Below are positions 24,150 through 34,548 of a stretch of 34,548 nt of DNA, one piece after another. Position 1 is the first letter of the stretch. Every line of letters begins with the position of its first letter. Position numbers and translations under genes: made by a program. The DNA comes from Lysobacteraceae bacterium (lineage in GTDB: Bacteria; Pseudomonadota; Gammaproteobacteria; Xanthomonadales; Rhodanobacteraceae), in the NCBI GenBank assembly GCA_018970895.1, contig JAGWVM010000022.1, forward strand, positions 1 through 34,548. Reading direction: 5' to 3'. Under the pieces are notes generated by a model. The model saw only the letters and a list, made by a program, of their open reading frames with translations, was not told the DNA's origin and did no database searches.

Positions 24150-24932
24150 TCAGGCGCCCCGGAAGGTGGGTTTGCGCTTCTCGAGGAACGCCGTGGTGCC
24201 CTCGCGCATGTCCTCGGTGGAAAACACCAGGGCGAAGCCCTGGGTCTCGAATTCCAGCCCCTGGTCCAGACTGGCCTCGCCGCCCTGAAGCACTGCGTCG
24301 AGGATACCCGCGGCGGCCAGCGGCGCCGCCGCGGCGAGCTGGTCGGCCAGCGCCGTGACGGCATCGTCCAGCGCCTCGGGTGCGACCACGCGGTTCACCA
24401 CGCCCAGTTCGTAGGCGCGCTGGGCGGAAATCGGCGTACCGGTCAGGCACAGCTCCAGGGCGGCGCTGCGGCCGGCCAAACGCAGCAGTCGCTGGGTGCC
24501 GCCGAACCCCGGGATCAGGCCGAGGTTGATCTCCGGCTGGCCGAATTTCGCTTTTTCGCTGGCGATGCGCAGATGGCAGGCCATCGCCAGTTCCATGCCG
24601 CCGCCGAGGGCGAAGCCCTGGATGCGCGCGATCACCGGCTTGCCGAGCCGCTCGATCAGGCTCATCAGGCGCTGGCCGGTGCGCGAGAAGCCCTGCGCCT
24701 GCACCGGCGTGTAGCCATGCATTTCGGTGATGTCGGCGCCCGCCACGAAGGCCTTCTCGCCGCTGCCGGCCAGCACCACCACGCGCACGGTGTCCTCCAG
24801 GGCGGCCTGGTTGAACGCCAGGGTCAGCTCGTTGAGGGTGTCGCGATTGAGTGCGTTGAGCTTGTCCGGACGGGATACCGTGATGGTGCGGACGGCGCCG
24901 CGGTCGGCGACTTCGATAGTGCGATAGGCCAT
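24150..24932 (-). CDS. Enoyl-CoA hydratase (crotonase family)
   Basis: The 260-residue protein has the crotonase fold with both catalytic glutamates, E114 in GGGMELAMAC and E134 in GQPEINLGLIPGFGGTQ. It also has oxyanion-hole segments VAGADITEM and IQGFALGGG. With both glutamates it should hydrate short 2-enoyl-CoAs, as FadB-like or PaaF-like proteins do in fatty- or amino-acid breakdown. The exact substrate is not evident. It is divergent from the FKBP gene, with 155 bases between. Confidence 0.9.
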   Translation of the reverse strand: MAYRTIEVADRGAVRTITVSRPDKLNALNRDTLNELTLAFNQAALEDTVRVVVLAGSGEKAFVAGADITEMHGYTPVQAQGFSRTGQRLMSLIERLGKPVIARIQGFALGGGMELAMACHLRIASEKAKFGQPEINLGLIPGFGGTQRLLRLAGRSAALELCLTGTPISAQRAYELGVVNRVVAPEALDDAVTALADQLAAAAPLAAAGILDAVLQGGEASLDQGLEFETQGFALVFSTEDMREGTTAFLEKRKPTFRGA

Positions 24933-25004
24933 GGCTCGAACCCGTGGATGGAAAGCCGCCGATGGTAGCAGCGGGAACCTTTGGCGCCGTCGGCAATCTC
25001 ATCC

Positions 25005-25027
25005 GGGCCGGCCAGCCGTACCGGCCC
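25005..25027. repeat. Inverted repeat in the ech / FKBP divergent region
   Basis: GGGCCGG (25005-25011) and CCGGCCC (25021-25027) are perfect 7-base arms around a 9-base centre, in the 155-base region between the divergent ech and FKBP genes. It may be an operator or just GC-rich structure. No clear promoter hexamers lie next to it. Confidence 0.35.
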
Positions 25028-25087
25028 TGCACGGGGCCGACCACGGGCAGTAGCATGCGGCGCTGGCATCACGTTCCGGAGGATGGC

Positions 25088-25798
25088 ATGGGCAAGTGGG
25101 CAGGCGTGTTGGCAGGACTGGGACTGGTCGGTGCGGTGCACGCGCAGCAGGCATCCCGGTCTCCGTCCCCCGCACCTGCGATCGACAAGTCAAAACTGTC
25201 CTACGCCATCGGCTACCAGATCGGCAGCCAGTTCTCCGACGGCCAGCCGGACGTCGACCTGGCGACCCTGCAGCGCGCGATTGCCGATGCCTACGCCAAG
25301 CGCCATCCGGCCGTGCCGACCGCCGAGATGCGCGCGCAGCTGCGGGCGCTCGACGAGCAGATGCACTCGCGTGCCGTGGCGGAGTTCAAGCGCATCGCCG
25401 CCGACAACGAGCGCAAGAGCGAGCAGTTCATGGCGAAGAACCGCACCCAGCCGGGCGTGGTCCAGCTGCCGTCGGGCGTGCAGTACGCGGTGATCTCCAA
25501 GGGCCAGGGCGGCCCGAGTCCCACGGTGGACAGCAAGGTCACGGTCAACTATCGCGGCATGCTGATCGACGGCACCGAGTTCGACAGCACCTGGGCCCAC
25601 GGCCAGCCCGCCACCTTCACGGTCAAGAGCGTGATCCCCGGCTGGCGCGACGTGATCCCGCGCATGCACGTGGGCGATCGCTGGAAGGTGGTGATTCCGC
25701 CGCGACTCGCCTACGGCGAGCGTGGCGCATTGCCGCGGATCGGCCCGAACGAGGCGCTGGTGTTCGATATACAGCTGCTGAGCGTCGACGCCCCCTGA
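25088..25798 (+). CDS. FKBP-type peptidyl-prolyl isomerase, periplasmic
   Basis: This 236-residue protein has a signal peptide (about 1-20, ending VHAQ), an N-terminal FKBP_N dimerisation segment (about 30-115, KSKLSYAIGYQIG...) and a C-terminal FKBP domain (about 125-235). The latter has VTVNYRGMLIDGTEFDST, VIPGWRDVIPRM and GERGALPRIGPNEALVFDIQL. These are the FkpA/Mip family, which assist folding of exported proteins. GGAGGA lies a few bases before the ATG. It leads a rightward cluster with the DUF1289, Nudix and sulfurtransferase genes. Within the family, FkpA or FklB is not decided by the sequence. Confidence 0.93.
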   Translation: MGKWAGVLAGLGLVGAVHAQQASRSPSPAPAIDKSKLSYAIGYQIGSQFSDGQPDVDLATLQRAIADAYAKRHPAVPTAEMRAQLRALDEQMHSRAVAEFKRIAADNERKSEQFMAKNRTQPGVVQLPSGVQYAVISKGQGGPSPTVDSKVTVNYRGMLIDGTEFDSTWAHGQPATFTVKSVIPGWRDVIPRMHVGDRWKVVIPPRLAYGERGALPRIGPNEALVFDIQLLSVDAP

Positions 25799-25833
25799 TC
25801 CGCGAGGGGCGGCTGGCGTTATCATCGCCAGCC

Positions 25834-26028
25834 ATGCCGAACGATCCCCGCGCCCTGTTCTCCGATGCTCCGGTCAGCCCCTGCACCGGCGTCTGCCGCC
25901 TCGACGGGCGCGGCTACTGCATGGGGTGCCAGCGCTCGATGGGCGAGATCGCCCGCTGGGGCACCATGCCCGACACCGAGCGCCTGTACCTGATGCGTGT
26001 GATCCTGCCCGCCCGCAAGGGATCGTGA
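25834..26028 (+). CDS. DUF1289 family small cysteine-rich protein
   Basis: The 64-residue protein has the DUF1289 pattern SPCTGVCRLD, YCMGC and SMGEIARW, with C17, C21, C29 and C32 as a likely metal or Fe-S site. Function of the family is unknown. TATCAT lies at 25820-25825, eight bases before the ATG, which has no ribosome site. The stop overlaps the start of the Nudix gene by one base. Confidence 0.92.
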   Translation: MPNDPRALFSDAPVSPCTGVCRLDGRGYCMGCQRSMGEIARWGTMPDTERLYLMRVILPARKGS

Positions 26029-26630
26029 TGGATGCCCTCTGGCAGGAGCTTACGCCCGCGCTGGTGCCGCTGGCGCGACCGCCGCAGCCGCCGGGCTGGA
26101 ACCACGCGCTGATGAGCGAGCTGCTGGGCACGACCGATCGTCGCCCGGCCGCCGTGCTGGTGGGCGTGCGCGAGGGCGCCGATCCACGCGTGGTGCTGAC
26201 CGTGCGTACCGCCCACCTCGCGTCGCATGCCGGCCAGGTGGCGTTCCCGGGCGGCGGCAGCGACCCGGAGGATCGCGATGCGATTGCCACCGCCCTGCGT
26301 GAGAGCCGGGAGGAGATCGGGCTGGATCCGGGACACGTGGCGCCGCTGGGATTTCTCGACGTGTTCGAGACGATCAGCGGCTATTGCGTGACACCCGTGG
26401 TGGCCCGTATTGCGGCGGAGGCGGTGCTGGCACCGGCCCCGGACGAGGTTGCCGAGGTGTTCGAGGTGCCGCTGTCCTTCTTCCTGGAGCCGGCCAACCT
26501 GCGCCACTACACCATGGATTTCCGCGGCCGACGGCGTCCGATGGTCGAATTCATCCACGGCGGCCACCGCATCTGGGGCGCCACCGCCGCGATGCTGTTG
26601 AATCTCCTGCAGAGGATGGGACGCGCATGA
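26028..26630 (+). CDS. CoA-type Nudix hydrolase (NudL-like)
   Basis: This 200-residue enzyme is predicted to hydrolyse coenzyme A or acyl-CoA to phosphopantetheine and 3',5'-ADP. The CoA-Nudix motif LTVRTAHLASHAGQVAFPGGG (in parts at 57-77) precedes the Nudix core R91-E92-S93-x-E95-E96-x-G98. The start overlaps the DUF1289 stop (TGATG) and the stop overlaps the sulfurtransferase start (ATGA), so all three are coupled. Pantothenate genes lie elsewhere in the window, so a CoA-turnover link is only suggestive. Confidence 0.92.
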   Translation: MDALWQELTPALVPLARPPQPPGWNHALMSELLGTTDRRPAAVLVGVREGADPRVVLTVRTAHLASHAGQVAFPGGGSDPEDRDAIATALRESREEIGLDPGHVAPLGFLDVFETISGYCVTPVVARIAAEAVLAPAPDEVAEVFEVPLSFFLEPANLRHYTMDFRGRRRPMVEFIHGGHRIWGATAAMLLNLLQRMGRA

Positions 26631-27478
26631 GCTTTTCCGCACCGCTGATCGATGTCGCCACCCTGGCCGGCCTTGCGGCCGACGAGGTGCTGATCGTTGA
26701 CTGTCGCTTCGATCTTGCCGATCCCGCCAGGGGCGCCCGCGACTTCGTCGCCGGTCACATCCCGGGTGCGGTCCACGCCGACCTGGACCGCGATCTCTCC
26801 GATCTGTCGCGGCAGCCCGAGGGGCTGGGACGCCATCCGTTGCCCACCGCGGAGGCATTCTCCGCCACGCTGGGACGCTGGGGCTGGCAGCCGGGGTTGA
26901 AGGTGGTCTGCTATGACGCCGGCAACGGTGCGCTGGCAGCGGCCCGTCTGTGGTGGATGCTTCGCGCGGTCGGTAGCCGGGCGGTTGCCGTGCTGGACGG
27001 AGGCCTGGCCGCCTGGCAGGCCGCCGGGGAACCGCTCCAGGCCGGTCAGTCCGGTTCGCGGGCGGCCGGGTCGGTGATGGTGGCCTTTGATCCGTCGATG
27101 ATCGTCGACCACGCCGCCGCAGCGGTGGCGGCATCAGCCGGCAACCTGGTCGACGCCCGCGCCGAGCCGCGCTACCGCGGCGAGGTGGAACCGCTCGATC
27201 GCGTCGCCGGTCATGTCCCGGGCGCGTCGAACCGGCCCTTTGCCGCCAATCTGCAGGCCGATGGCCGGTTCAAGCCACCGGCCCAGCTGCGGGAGGAATG
27301 GCTGGCGCTGCTCGGCGGGCACCAGCCCGCCGCGGTTGTCCACATGTGCGGTTCCGGGGTCACCGCGGCCCACAACCTGCTCGCCATGGAACGGGCCGGA
27401 TTGGCGGGATCGCGCCTCTATCCGCCATCGTGGAGCGGCTGGATAAGCGATTCCGGGCGTCCGGTGGCCGTCGGCTGA
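26627..27478 (+). CDS. sseA: 3-mercaptopyruvate sulfurtransferase (two-domain rhodanese)
   Basis: This 283-residue protein has two rhodanese domains (about 1-140 and 160-283). The catalytic cysteine is C241 in CGSGVTA, the loop of mercaptopyruvate sulfurtransferases (thiosulfate rhodaneses have CRKG). The first domain lacks an active cysteine, as usual. It transfers sulfur from mercaptopyruvate to thiol acceptors or cyanide. It is the last gene of the FKBP-DUF1289-Nudix unit and ends four bases from the convergent isomerase gene. Confidence 0.92.
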   Translation: MSFSAPLIDVATLAGLAADEVLIVDCRFDLADPARGARDFVAGHIPGAVHADLDRDLSDLSRQPEGLGRHPLPTAEAFSATLGRWGWQPGLKVVCYDAGNGALAAARLWWMLRAVGSRAVAVLDGGLAAWQAAGEPLQAGQSGSRAAGSVMVAFDPSMIVDHAAAAVAASAGNLVDARAEPRYRGEVEPLDRVAGHVPGASNRPFAANLQADGRFKPPAQLREEWLALLGGHQPAAVVHMCGSGVTAAHNLLAMERAGLAGSRLYPPSWSGWISDSGRPVAVG

Positions 27479-27482
27479 CGCC

Positions 27483-28238
27483 CTACTTTTTCGCGCCCAG
27501 GCGGGCCACCAGCGCCTGCAGCACAGCCTGGGTCTCCGGGCGGAAGAATCCGTCGACGAAGGTGTCCAGGGGCAGGGCGTCGATGTCCGCATAGGCGGCG
27601 GCCAGGTCGGCACGCGCGAGCGCCCGGGTCGGCAGCATGGCATGGGCGGGCAGTGCGGTCAGGTCGCGCAGCCAGCAAAGCGATCGCGTCACCACCTGGT
27701 CGACGGCGGTGGTCTCGTCGACAAGACCGCAGGCGAGCGCATCCTTCGACTCGATCATCGTGCCGGATACCAGCAGGCGCTCGGCGCGATAGGCGCCGAC
27801 CACGCGCCGCAGCGCCAGCTGGATGCATTCCGGCACCACCAGTCCCACCTGGACTTCGTTCAGGCCGATCTTGTACGGGCCTTCGGCCATCACCCGGTAG
27901 TCGCAGAACAGCGAGAGCACCGCCCCGCCGGCCGGACTGTGGCCGGTGATCGCGGCGACCACCGGGATCGGCGAGCGGGCGAGTGCCCCGCACGTGACGA
28001 AGAACTCGCGCCAGAACGATCGCACCTCGTCGCGCCCGCGGCCCATCAGGGACGGCACGTCGACACCGGCGCTGAACATGCCGGTATTGCCCGACAGCAC
28101 GATACCGCGTGCGCCCTGCGCGATCGCGTCGGCCATGGCCTGCTGCAGGGTGACCAGCAGCTCGCGGTTGAGGGCGTTCACCGGCGGGCGGGCCAGCTGG
28201 ATCTCGACGAGGTGGTCGTGGGCAATGCGGTTGAGCAT
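27483..28238 (-). CDS. Enoyl-CoA delta-isomerase-like crotonase
   Basis: This 251-residue crotonase resembles delta3,delta2-enoyl-CoA isomerase: SAGVDVPSLMGRGRDEVRSFW, HSPAGGAVLSLFCDYRVMA and the single catalytic glutamate E128 in LNEVQVGL. The first hydratase glutamate is replaced (GGAVLSL), so it should not hydrate. It would shift double bonds of unsaturated acyl-CoAs for beta-oxidation. The ATG at 28238 has GGAG five bases upstream; an ATG at 28259, overlapping the DUF4139 stop (ATGA), is an alternative and adds seven residues. It lies immediately after the DUF4139 gene. Confidence 0.88.
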   Translation of the reverse strand: MLNRIAHDHLVEIQLARPPVNALNRELLVTLQQAMADAIAQGARGIVLSGNTGMFSAGVDVPSLMGRGRDEVRSFWREFFVTCGALARSPIPVVAAITGHSPAGGAVLSLFCDYRVMAEGPYKIGLNEVQVGLVVPECIQLALRRVVGAYRAERLLVSGTMIESKDALACGLVDETTAVDQVVTRSLCWLRDLTALPAHAMLPTRALARADLAAAYADIDALPLDTFVDGFFRPETQAVLQALVARLGAKK

Positions 28239-28255
28239 GACGGCTCCGGTTCGGT

Positions 28256-29692
28256 TCATCGCGGCTGGACGTCGGACGTCCAGGTGTATTGCACGGCGTA
28301 GTCCAGCGTCGCCTTGCCATGGGCCGGCACGTTGACGTCGAAGACCAGCGTGTCCGGCATCGTGGCACGGGGCTTCTGGCTGGACGACGTCAGCGTCCAG
28401 GTACGCCAGCGCGAGGGATGCTCACGCACGGTGACGACACGCGTCGTGTTGCCGGCGTTGGTCAGGGTAAGCCGGAACGCCTCGTCCATGGTGCGTCCCC
28501 GGCGGTCGACGTGGAAGGCGGTGCGCTCGCGCCTGACCCGCAGGTCGAAGGCGGTGCCCAGTGCAAGCGTGACCTTGCCGCCGCGCGGCGTGTCCTGGAT
28601 GCGCCCCTCGCCGATCACCTGGGGCGTACCCTGCGCGTCGCCGGCCAGCACGCGCAGATAGCCCGCCGGCAGGCTGTCGAAGGCATCGAAGTCCAGCGTG
28701 CTGGTGACGCGGTCCTGGCCGCCCGGGTTGACGTCCGGCTGGATCAGCGGCATCGGCGGCGCATAGGTGTTGCCGCTCTCGTACAGTGCGGTGCGTTGGC
28801 ATGCCAGGGTCCGCGTGGCGTAGAGTGGCAGCAGGCTCACGCTGCCGTCGGGCAGGTCGATCCGATCCGGCAGGTGGTAGCTGCGGTAGTCGGCCAGGGT
28901 GGACTGCCCGGGCAGGTTGCCAGCTGCCTTCGCGCTGGCGGCCATCATGCGCGGACCCGGCATCTCCGGCCTGGCCAGGTTGGGTTCACCGGCGACGAGG
29001 GTCAGATCCGCGCCGCGCCACTCGCTGCCGCTGCGATTGGCCACGCTGGCGCGCGATTCGAGTGTCATGCGACATGCCGGGCCGGGCGCCAGCGTGCCGA
29101 TGTAGGAGGCGCGCCAACCCAAGCCGGCGGTGACGAAGCCCAGCCGGGCCTGCATGCTGCCGGCGCGGCGCGCGTCGACCCGCAAGTCCAGTCGTGCGCC
29201 GTGGTCGATCGGCCCGCTGGCCCTCACGGCGGCGTAGTCGTGCACCAGCACGGTGGCATCGCCCTGGCGCAGCTCGAGCCCGTCGCGTGCAGAGATCAGC
29301 CGGCCAGTGAACATCACGTTGCCGCCGGTGCCGAGCACGTCGATGTCGCGTCCGACCAGTTCGGACAGGGCCGCCGATGCGTCCTGCGCCCGTTGCAGGC
29401 GCTGCCAGAGCACGCGGGCATCATCGGCGGGGAAGTGCAGCGACAGGGCCTCCGGGTCGAGGAGCCGGGGAAGTCCTCCCACACTGACGTCCTGCATGCC
29501 GGCCTTCAGGTCCAGGCGGCGATTCTCGCGGACCATCGCGTAACCACTGTCGGCAGGCGATCCGTCATGACCGAACAGCGCCGCATCGTCGCTGCGGTAG
29601 ATGGTGATCGAGGGACCGGTGACGCCAGCTGCGCGAGCGCAGGCGCTGGCGAGGAGGGTGGCGGCCATCAGGGAAACGTGGAGCGTGCGCAC
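28256..29692 (-). CDS. DUF4139 family secreted protein
   Basis: The 478-residue protein has a signal peptide (MRTLHVSLMAATLLASACARAAG). It carries the features of the DUF4139 family: LGFVTAGLGWRASYIGTL (about 215), the LTLVAGEPNLARP block, the ...YHLPDRIDLPDGS... block and a terminal VRVRRERTAF...LTLTNAGNTTRVVTVREH segment. The C-terminal end has WTLTSSSQKPRATMPDTLVFDV. Function is unknown; related proteins are sometimes called mucoidy inhibitor A-like. GTG at 29692 is chosen because AAAGGAG precedes it; the longer upstream frame is not supported. The cysteine at position 18 could form a weak lipobox. Confidence 0.85.
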   Translation of the reverse strand: MRTLHVSLMAATLLASACARAAGVTGPSITIYRSDDAALFGHDGSPADSGYAMVRENRRLDLKAGMQDVSVGGLPRLLDPEALSLHFPADDARVLWQRLQRAQDASAALSELVGRDIDVLGTGGNVMFTGRLISARDGLELRQGDATVLVHDYAAVRASGPIDHGARLDLRVDARRAGSMQARLGFVTAGLGWRASYIGTLAPGPACRMTLESRASVANRSGSEWRGADLTLVAGEPNLARPEMPGPRMMAASAKAAGNLPGQSTLADYRSYHLPDRIDLPDGSVSLLPLYATRTLACQRTALYESGNTYAPPMPLIQPDVNPGGQDRVTSTLDFDAFDSLPAGYLRVLAGDAQGTPQVIGEGRIQDTPRGGKVTLALGTAFDLRVRRERTAFHVDRRGRTMDEAFRLTLTNAGNTTRVVTVREHPSRWRTWTLTSSSQKPRATMPDTLVFDVNVPAHGKATLDYAVQYTWTSDVQPR

Positions 29693-29733
29693 CGTTCGAA
29701 CTCCTTTCGTGGAAAACGCCCGCCATCTTAGCC

Positions 29734-29770
29734 ACCGCACATGAAGCCCGGGCAAGCCCGGAAGTGCGGT
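29734..29770. repeat. Nested inverted repeat between thioesterase and DUF4139 genes
   Basis: Outer arms ACCGCAC (29734-29740) and GTGCGGT (29764-29770) enclose inner arms CCGGGC (29748-29753) and GCCCGG (29756-29761). It lies in the 106 bases after the thioesterase stop (29799) and before the DUF4139 start (29692) on the leftward strand. It could stop the uvrA-thioesterase transcript or control the DUF4139 gene; there is no U-tract. Confidence 0.5.
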
Positions 29771-29798
29771 CGCCAACCCCTTTTCCCGCCCGCTGCGT

Positions 29799-30322
29799 TC
29801 AGTCGGCGCCCGCCGCGCGTGCCGCGGCATCGCGGATGGCCTGCGGCAGCGGCACCGGTCGCCCGGTGTGCGGGTCCATCCATACCAGCACCACGTGGCC
29901 GTCGCAGTAGAGCCGGTCGGGCCCGGCGGCGTCGACGATGCGGTGGGCCAGGGTGATCGAACTGTTGCCCAGTCGCCCGCACGACAGCGTCACCGACAGC
30001 CGCGCGGGCCAGGCCATCGGCAGCCGGTAGTTGAGGTGGCTGGCAGCCAGCACCGGCATCGCATGCTCGTCGAACCACGGACCCGGAACGTCGCGCAGCC
30101 ACTGCAGGCGCGCCTCCTCGAGGTAGGTCAGGTAGGTGGCGTTGTTGACATGGTTGAACGCATCGAGATCGCGCCAGCGCGCCTCCATCTCGGCCACGAA
30201 CAGCGGCACGGTCGTGCTCTTCGCCTCGAGGTTTTCCTTCCCGGGCGTGCCGGTGGTGGCGGGCGCGGCGTCGGCGGGCTTGCGGGTCTTGCGCGGGCGC
30301 CTGGTGGCGCCCTCTTCGGTGG

Positions 30323-30326
<4 letters not shown>
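29799..30326 (-). CDS. Hot-dog acyl-CoA thioesterase (4HBT, YbgC/FadM-like)
   Basis: The 175-residue protein has a single 4HBT domain (about 40-170) with the catalytic site [22 protein letters not shown] (D55, N58-H59). Such enzymes hydrolyse acyl-CoAs. Its GTG start overlaps the uvrA stop by four bases (GTGA) and AGGAAG lies upstream. The first 39 residues ([15 protein letters not shown]...) are basic and Ala/Pro/Thr-rich and have no counterpart in YbgC or FadM. A start at ATG 30188 (residue 47) would remove the extension but has no ribosome site. Confidence 0.88.
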
Positions 30327-33262
<2,936 letters not shown>

Positions 33263-33409
33263 CGCGTGGGGAGGTGGGGGGAAACGCCCAATATAGCAAT
33301 GCCCGTCCTGCAGCTGGAGCATGATCGCCGAGTCCGGGAGCAGTCAGGCGGTGCCGCGATGGATGTGGCTAAATGCCGGGGGTTTGGCGATGCATCCGGA
33401 GTCCTGCAC

Positions 33410-33946
33410 ATGGCGTACAGATCGGTTCGGCTTGGTTGCGCGGGCGTACTTGCCGCGATGAGCCTGGCACTGATGGCGAGTCCTGCCTCGGCCGCGCAGG
33501 CCAGCGCCAGCCAGATCCGCGAGCTGATGGGCATGTTCGGCACCCAGCGGATGTTCCAGCAAATGAACGCGCAAATGGCCGAGATGATGGTCAAGCAGTT
33601 GCCCTGCGTGCCGCCCGGTTTCTGGAACGGCTTCCTGGATGACTCGTCGACCCGGGAGCTGACGGACAAGCTGGTGCCGATCTACCAGCGGCATTTCACC
33701 GAGCAGGACGTGCGGGGGCTGCTGAAGTTCTACCGCTCGCCGCTGGGCAGGAAGCTGCTGCTCGAACAACCCTCGGTCATGACCGAGGTCATGCAGGTCG
33801 GCCGGAAGTGGGGCGAGCAGCGGGCCCGGTCGATGATCGCGGGACTTCAGGGCGACGGTACGCTCACCCGGCAGGGCCGCTGCCCGGCGCCCGGGCAGCC
33901 GTCGCCCCCGTTGGGCCAGCCGGCATCGGCGTCCAGCAGTCGTTGA
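33410..33946 (+). CDS. DUF2059-like secreted protein
   Basis: This 178-residue protein has a signal peptide (residues 1-28, MAYRSVRLG... ending ASA). It has the DUF2059 pattern of a helical body: [20 protein letters not shown] at the start, [27 protein letters not shown] and [12 protein letters not shown]. The C-terminal 30 residues are Pro/Ser-rich and probably disordered. DUF2059 proteins have no established function. GGAG lies eight bases before the ATG. It is divergent from uvrA and is 128 bases before rplU, which has its own promoter. Confidence 0.85.
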   Translation: MAYRSVRLGCAGVLAAMSLALMASPASAAQASASQIRELMGMFGTQRMFQQMNAQMAEMMVKQLPCVPPGFWNGFLDDSSTRELTDKLVPIYQRHFTEQDVRGLLKFYRSPLGRKLLLEQPSVMTEVMQVGRKWGEQRARSMIAGLQGDGTLTRQGRCPAPGQPSPPLGQPASASSSR

Positions 33947-33976
33947 GCGGTTCGCGACGGGCCTTCTGGTCAAGGA

Positions 33977-34006
33977 TTGACCACCTTGGGCGCGCCTCGT
34001 TATACT
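33977..34006 (+). promoter_or_regulatory. Near-consensus sigma-70 promoter of rplU-rpmA
   Basis: TTGACC (33977-33982) and TATACT (34001-34006) are separated by 18 bases, each matching consensus at 5 of 6 positions. Transcription from about 34013 gives a leader of about 62 bases before the rplU ATG. It includes the palindrome CCGCATGCGG (34016-34025), which may be a stem or just structure. Confidence 0.82.
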
Positions 34007-34074
34007 CGGCAGTCCGCATGCGGCCGGCACGGCGTGGCGGAGCCCAAGAGAATAACGACAGAAGGGACATTCCC

Positions 34075-34389
34075 ATGAGTTACGCAGTCATCAAGACCGG
34101 TGGCAAGCAGTATCGGGTGCAGCAGGGCGATGTCCTGCGCGTCGAGCTGCTGAACGCCGAAGAAGGCGCCACCGTGAATTTCGACCAGGTCCTGCTGGTC
34201 GGTGCGGGCGAGTCGATCACCGTCGGTGCGCCGACCGTGACCGGGGCCACTGTCTCGGCCACCGTGCGCAAGCACGGTCGCGCGGACAAGGTGCGGATCA
34301 TCAAGTTCCGTCGCCGCAAGCACCACAAGAAGCAGCAGGGTCATCGTCAGCACTTCACCGAAGTGGAAATCACGGGCATCAACGCCTGA
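34075..34389 (+). CDS. rplU: Ribosomal protein L21 (bL21)
   Basis: The 104-residue protein is a structural component of the 50S subunit. It begins [19 protein letters not shown] and has the typical [24 protein letters not shown] segment for 23S rRNA contact, ending in [15 protein letters not shown] lies before the ATG. The gene is followed 19 bases later by rpmA, the universal neighbour. Confidence 0.98.
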   Translation: MSYAVIKTGGKQYRVQQGDVLRVELLNAEEGATVNFDQVLLVGAGESITVGAPTVTGATVSATVRKHGRADKVRIIKFRRRKHHKKQQGHRQHFTEVEITGINA

Positions 34390-34408
34390 GCAACTGGAGC
34401 ATTGAGTC

Positions 34409-34548
34409 ATGGCACATAAAAAAGGCGTAGGTTCCAGCCGCAACGGTCGCGATTCGAACCCGAAATACCTCGGCGTCAAGATCTACGGTGGCCAGGCCAT
34501 CGAAGCCGGCAACATCATCGTGCGTCAGCGCGGCACCCAGTTCCATCC
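34409..34548 (+). CDS. rpmA: Ribosomal protein L27 (bL27), truncated by window edge
   Basis: The first 46 codons of L27 are present, beginning [24 protein letters not shown], the universally conserved N-terminus that reaches the peptidyl-transferase centre. GGAG lies nine bases before the ATG. The usual protein is about 85 residues, so nearly half lies beyond the right edge. It follows rplU in one operon. Confidence 0.98.
   Translation, partial: MAHKKGVGSSRNGRDSNPKYLGVKIYGGQAIEAGNIIVRQRGTQFH

Noticed and set aside
33263..33409. LexA/SOS box in the uvrA upstream region
   Set aside because: Searched for CTGT-N8-ACAG and for TTAGTA-type palindromes between uvrA and the DUF2059 gene; no convincing match. 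A TATATT -10-like element is the only signal seen.

Overview
The window is a GC-rich, gene-dense stretch of a gammaproteobacterial chromosome. It looks like the Xanthomonadaceae/Rhodanobacteraceae group (a Rhodanobacter/Dyella/Luteibacter-like organism). That placement is inferred from high GC, conserved gammaproteobacterial gene orders (gcvR-bcp / dapA-bamC, pcnB-folK-panB-panC-panD, queG / nnr-tsaE-amiB-mutL, rplU-rpmA), an NAD-type decarboxylating dehydrogenase and an LpxO-like hydroxylase. It has not been tested by database search. I find no insertion sequence, prophage, integrase, CRISPR array or island boundary. Both ends cut a gene: phoB on the left, rpmA on the right.

Layout. 1-3115: the response regulator phoB and the periplasmic protease bepA run leftward, then grxC and a carboxymuconolactone-decarboxylase-family protein run rightward with overlapping start and stop. 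3279-4292: an NAD-dependent isocitrate dehydrogenase, closed by a strong hairpin. 4405-9119: a leftward run of gcvR, bcp, a PIN-PhoH protein, a 49-residue membrane protein, an LpxO-like dioxygenase and a DUF2268 zinc protease. 9215-10762: dapA and a short BamC-like lipoprotein, closed by a textbook terminator shared with the convergent ferredoxin gene fdxA. A tRNA-Glu gene (CTC) with its own promoter lies just upstream of fdxA. 11527-15621: pcnB, folK, panB, panC and panD (RNA polyadenylation, folate, pantothenate). 15638-17110: a DUF4440-like protein and queG, leftward. 17164-23650: nnr, tsaE, amiB, mutL and a DUF1684 protein. 23658-24932: a VOC-fold protein and an enoyl-CoA hydratase, leftward. 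25088-27478: an FKBP isomerase, a DUF1289 protein, a CoA-type Nudix hydrolase and a mercaptopyruvate sulfurtransferase. 27483-33262: an enoyl-CoA isomerase-like protein, a DUF4139 protein, a hot-dog thioesterase and uvrA, leftward. 33410-34548: a DUF2059-like secreted protein, then rplU and rpmA behind a near-consensus promoter.

Most of the content is housekeeping: envelope quality control (bepA, bamC, amiB, lpxO, FKBP), cofactor synthesis and repair (pan genes, folK, nnr, queG), DNA repair (mutL, uvrA) and thiol/peroxide chemistry (grxC, bcp, CMD protein, sulfurtransferase). I found no clearly new multigene system. The points most worth a second look are a set of genes whose -10-like hexamer sits only 6-9 bases before the start codon (queG, nnr, mutL, the DUF1289 gene, bepA), which suggests leaderless mRNAs; a well-translated-looking 49-residue membrane protein between phoH and lpxO; a perfect inverted repeat ending one base before the dapA ATG; a tRNA-Glu/fdxA transcription unit; and a Lys/Arg-rich tail on UvrA that overlaps the start of a thioesterase with its own basic N-terminal extension.
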